NCBI GenBank assembly: GCA_946480995.1 | Contig: CAMLMF010000186.1 | Span: 1-5,808 of the forward strand | DNA from: an uncultured Bdellovibrio sp. | Lineage (GTDB): Bacteria > Bdellovibrionota > Bdellovibrionia > Bdellovibrionales > Bdellovibrionaceae | Reading direction: 5' to 3' | Length of the DNA: 5,808 nucleotides | Shown here: piece after piece, positions 4,712 through 5,808 of the stretch | Layout of the letters: every line of letters starts with the position of its first letter | Position numbering within the stretch: the first letter of the stretch is position 1 | The notes under the pieces: model-generated | What the model was told of the DNA's origin: nothing | The model's database searches: none | Seen by the model: the letters and a program-made list of their open reading frames with translations, nothing else | Translations under genes and position numbers: made by a program

Positions 4712-5804
4712 CTTTGTACCATGTCCACCAGTCCGTTTGTGGCAAAGGTTTGCCTAACACCAAAGGCTCACCAATTCTTGGTGTGGTCAGAGGCATGCCG
4801 ACTTCCAGTGCTTTTTTACTGACACGTTTGATGGGTTCATCCCAGGGATGTAAAGATAGTTTAAATTTGCCCCAATGCACGGGCATTAAAACCTTGGCAT
4901 GCAAATCTTGCGCGGCCTGTACAGTTTGTTCCGGGAACATGTGGATGTGTGGCCAGCCTTCGTTGTATTGACCGTTTTCTAGGATGGCCAAATCAAAAGA
5001 GCCCCATTTTTCACCGATCTTTTTAAATTGATCATCATACCCGGAATCACCACCGATAAAAATTTTCGTGTGATCTAATTCCAACACAAAGGAAGCCCAC
5101 AACGTCAAAGCCCGCTTGTATGAGCGGCCAGAAAAATGGCGCGCCGGTGTGGCGGTGAACTTCATGCCGGGAAGTTCTTTTGTTTCCCACCAATCAAGCT
5201 CTGAGATCACGTCTTTGCTCCAACCCCAAGATTCCAAATGCTCACCGACCCCAAGGGGCGTAATCACCTGAGCGACATGGTCTTTCAGCGCTTGCACCGT
5301 GAGAAAGTCTAAATGGTCATAGTGGTCATGGGTGATCAAGAGCACATCAATTTTTGGCAAATCTTTGACGGAATATTGATCTGTGCCTTTGAACGCCTGG
5401 ATTAAATAAGAAGTGGGCGAAGCGTGCCCGCTAAAGACCGGATCTACGAGGATATTTTTCCCGCGATATTTAATTAAATAAGAAGAGTGCCCGAACCACA
5501 CCAGGGTCGGAGACTCATCGTTTAAAGTCTTTAGATCCGTCTGCACGAAAGGATAATCGGAGGAGTGCGGTTCTAAGCTTTTATCAAAGAGCATTTTTTG
5601 CAACGTCGCAAACAGAGGTACGTCCTCTGTGGACACAAAGGTGGGATGAATATTCTGAAAAGAGCCATTTTTGTAATTTGGCGATTTCTGAATGCGCTGA
5701 AGACGTTCTCCGGCAGGCGCTGATCCCAATGTTTTAAAGCCGAACATGATAAAAGCCCCCGCGATAACAAGAACTGCAATGCCTGCAGATGTAAAAAATT
5801 TCAT
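4692..5804 (-). CDS. NAPE-PLD/RomA-type metallo-beta-lactamase-fold hydrolase
   Basis: A 370-residue protein with an N-terminal hydrophobic segment (about 6-22, preceded by Lys) that is a signal anchor or signal peptide, so the enzyme probably acts in the periplasm. The metallo-beta-lactamase fold is clear: WFGHSS (103-108), the metal motif H-x-H-x-D-H at 159-164 (THDHYDHLD), His 223 in ARHFSGR, the bridging Asp 253 in GGDSGYDD, and His 310 in MPVHWGKF. ENGQYNEGW (276-284) followed by H-x-H (286-288) and FPEQ matches the NAPE-PLD/RomA subfamily, whose best-known member is a phospholipase D on N-acyl-phosphatidylethanolamine. All expected metal ligands are present, so it should be active; the substrate in bacteria is mostly unproven. 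Only four bases precede ATG 5804, so a ribosome site cannot be checked and an upstream start is not excluded. It converges on the SH3b-barrel gene. Confidence 0.92.
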   Translation of the reverse strand: MKFFTSAGIAVLVIAGAFIMFGFKTLGSAPAGERLQRIQKSPNYKNGSFQNIHPTFVSTEDVPLFATLQKMLFDKSLEPHSSDYPFVQTDLKTLNDESPTLVWFGHSSYLIKYRGKNILVDPVFSGHASPTSYLIQAFKGTDQYSVKDLPKIDVLLITHDHYDHLDFLTVQALKDHVAQVITPLGVGEHLESWGWSKDVISELDWWETKELPGMKFTATPARHFSGRSYKRALTLWASFVLELDHTKIFIGGDSGYDDQFKKIGEKWGSFDLAILENGQYNEGWPHIHMFPEQTVQAAQDLHAKVLMPVHWGKFKLSLHPWDEPIKRVSKKALEVGMPLTTPRIGEPLVLGKPLPQTDWWTWYKEKKQTP

Positions 5805-5808
5805 CTGA

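Overview
The window carries eight protein genes and no RNA gene, mobile element, CRISPR array or tRNA that I can see. Base composition is moderate, and the gene set is envelope-rich: three exported proteins of barrel or unknown type, two inner-membrane proteins, a polyprenol-phosphate sugar synthase, and two hydrolase-fold proteins that both begin with a membrane segment. Together these suggest a Gram-negative chromosome. From the general style of the proteins I suspect Bdellovibrio or a close relative (Bdellovibrionota), but this is an inference without a database search.

Layout. Positions 1-2530 hold four genes on the minus strand, read from right to left: an exported small beta-barrel-like protein (2530-1865), a membrane-anchored alpha/beta-hydrolase-like protein with an eroded nucleophile elbow (1857-1192), a five-helix Yip1-like membrane protein (1154-579), and a secreted protein of unknown function that runs off the left edge (421-1). 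The gaps are 7, 37 and 157 bases, so the first three could be one transcription unit. A 79-base divergent region (2531-2609) separates them from three genes on the plus strand: a two-helix membrane protein with paired Cys motifs (2610-3050), a Dpm1-like family 2 glycosyltransferase (3096-3791), and an exported SH3b plus outer-membrane-barrel fusion (3766-4695). The last gene, a NAPE-PLD/RomA-type metallo-beta-lactamase-fold hydrolase (5804-4692, minus), converges on the fusion gene, and the two stop codons overlap.

Regulation. Four starts (1154, 1857, 2530, 2610) lack a usable Shine-Dalgarno sequence. Each has a -10-like hexamer ending exactly six bases before the start codon. One is a perfect TATAAT that overlaps the stop codon of the preceding gene, and the other three follow a TGN extended -10. 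This geometry predicts leaderless mRNAs. The gene at 421 has an ordinary AAGGAG site, so the cell evidently also uses normal initiation. This recurring start-site architecture is the most interesting signal in the window.

How the genes work together. All eight products appear to act at or on the cell envelope. The glycosyltransferase should make a lipid-linked sugar (probably polyprenol-phosphate-mannose) on the cytoplasmic face, for use by unseen periplasmic transferases. The other links are only positional.
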